Below are positions 63,712-64,000 of a DNA stretch of 64,000 bases, one piece after another; within the stretch, counting starts at the first letter, position 1; every line of letters begins with the position of its first letter. The notes under the pieces are model-generated. The model searched no databases. It worked only from the letters and a program-made list of their open reading frames with translations, and was not told the DNA's origin. The stretch lies in contig NZ_JBNNTI010000007.1 of assembly GCF_050278625.1 (NCBI RefSeq), forward strand, positions 49,902 to 113,901, written 5' to 3'. The translations under genes were made by a program, and so were the position numbers. Origin of the DNA: Viridibacillus sp050278625 (GTDB lineage Bacteria; Bacillota; Bacilli; Bacillales_A; Planococcaceae).

Positions 63712-63903
63712 TTACACAAACGCATTAATTAGCCCTAACACCATATTCAAAATAATAAAAATTATAATAATTGTAATGATACGATCCACTTTAAGAACAT
63801 TTACTTCTTTATCTTTATATCGCTCATAAAAAATCCATAAAACAATTAATCCTATTAAATAAATTAGATTAAATGATAAATATACAACCTTAAAAATAGT
63901 CAA
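63712..63903 (-). CDS. Small two-helix membrane protein, possibly 5' truncated by an IS
   Basis: 63 residues with two hydrophobic helices (about 5-26 and 43-60) flanking a charged loop (YERYKDKEVNVLK). The only available start is TTG, with no good RBS, right at the edge of an IS3-like end; the frame remains open into that element. The original N-terminus was therefore probably removed by the insertion. Family unknown. Confidence 0.5.
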   Translation of the reverse strand: MTIFKVVYLSFNLIYLIGLIVLWIFYERYKDKEVNVLKVDRIITIIIIFIILNMVLGLINAFV

Positions 63904-63909
63904 CTTGAA

Positions 63910-64000
63910 TAGTCTACACTTAGTTGGACAGTAAAATTAAGGGCAAGTAGAATAATAGATAACAAGAAGGAGAATCTACTATGTCCAGTAAAAGAAGAAC
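63910..64000 (+). mobile_element. Left end of an IS3-family (IS150-like) element, truncated by window
   Basis: From about 63910 the sequence TAGTCTACACTTAGTTGGACAG resembles an IS3/IS150 terminal inverted repeat. It is followed by AAGAAGGAG and ATG at 63980, starting MSSKRRT, which fits an orfA start. The other end and the target duplication are outside the window. Confidence 0.6.
63980..64000 (+). CDS. IS3-type orfA (5' end only)
   Basis: Strong RBS GAAGGAG followed at eight bases by ATG; only seven codons are in the window. The basic start (MSSKRRT) fits the HTH orfA of IS3-family elements, but the call depends on sequence beyond the end. Confidence 0.5.

Overview
This 64 kb window is an AT-rich chromosomal segment of a Gram-positive Firmicute. 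Gene order and protein sequence resemble the rpsD-tyrS-acuABC-ccpA-aroA-ytxGH-murC-sftA-ytp/ytn/ytm-trmB-dat-pepV-ytgP-ytfP-leuS-ytqAB-ytpA/ytoA-metK/pckA region of Bacillus subtilis. Gene content, repeat style and intervening genes suggest a Planococcaceae-type organism (Lysinibacillus/Solibacillus-like). That assignment is inference from memory, not a search result. One run of 99 N lies inside sftA.

Layout. (1) 1-3.4 kb: 3' end of a free-Met-R-sulfoxide reductase (ytsP), diguanylate cyclase dgcP, and rpsD with a long leader. (2) 3.4-8.8 kb: a lineage-specific insertion between rpsD and tyrS. It holds a secreted discoidin/Ig-like protein, a decayed gene, a Yip1 membrane protein, a CstR-type repressor with a rhodanese, a broken glutaredoxin gene, a tiny ORF and a BtuF-like protein. 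It ends at a multi-hairpin repeat abutting tyrS. (3) 8.8-20.3 kb: T-box-controlled tyrS, a class A PBP, acuABC (without the usual acsA), ccpA, aroA and an FtsA-like protein. (4) 20.4-35.3 kb, mostly minus strand: ytxGH with a sigma-B-like promoter, murC, sftA (33-bp tandem repeats and the gap), ytpRQP, a lipoprotein, an NTPase, an M42 peptidase, ytzB, ytnP, trmB, a lipid kinase and a YtlQ-like protein. (5) 35.4-43.6 kb: dat, a secreted beta-helix protein, pepV, a small DeoR-type HTH, a pseudouridine synthase, a MurJ-like flippase and a flavoprotein. (6) 44-54.6 kb: a small membrane protein, T-box-controlled leuS, CoA-transferase subunits, an MFS transporter, ytqAB, a type III PKS with its methyltransferase, and a luciferase-like monooxygenase. 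(7) 54.7-64 kb: two AGCS amino-acid/Na+ symporters, a YtpA-like hydrolase lacking its nucleophile serine, a gamma-carbonic-anhydrase-like protein, divergent metK (SAM riboswitch) and pckA (CcpN-box-like promoter), then a scarred end. That end has a palindromic repeat, an IS1182-type transposase fossil, a small membrane ORF and the left end of an IS3-like element.

Most genes are housekeeping: translation, cell wall and division, central carbon control (CcpA, AcuABC, PckA) and methionine/SAM metabolism. RNA-level control is clear: two T-boxes with readable specifiers (UAC for Tyr, CUC for Leu) and one SAM-I riboswitch. I found no clear new defence or biosynthetic system. The more unusual items are the YtpA-like Ser-to-Gly change, the C-terminal repeat array of the FtsA-like protein, the CstR/rhodanese/broken-glutaredoxin locus with paired operator-like sites, the repeat that supplies the tyrS stop codon, and the collapsed SftA repeat.
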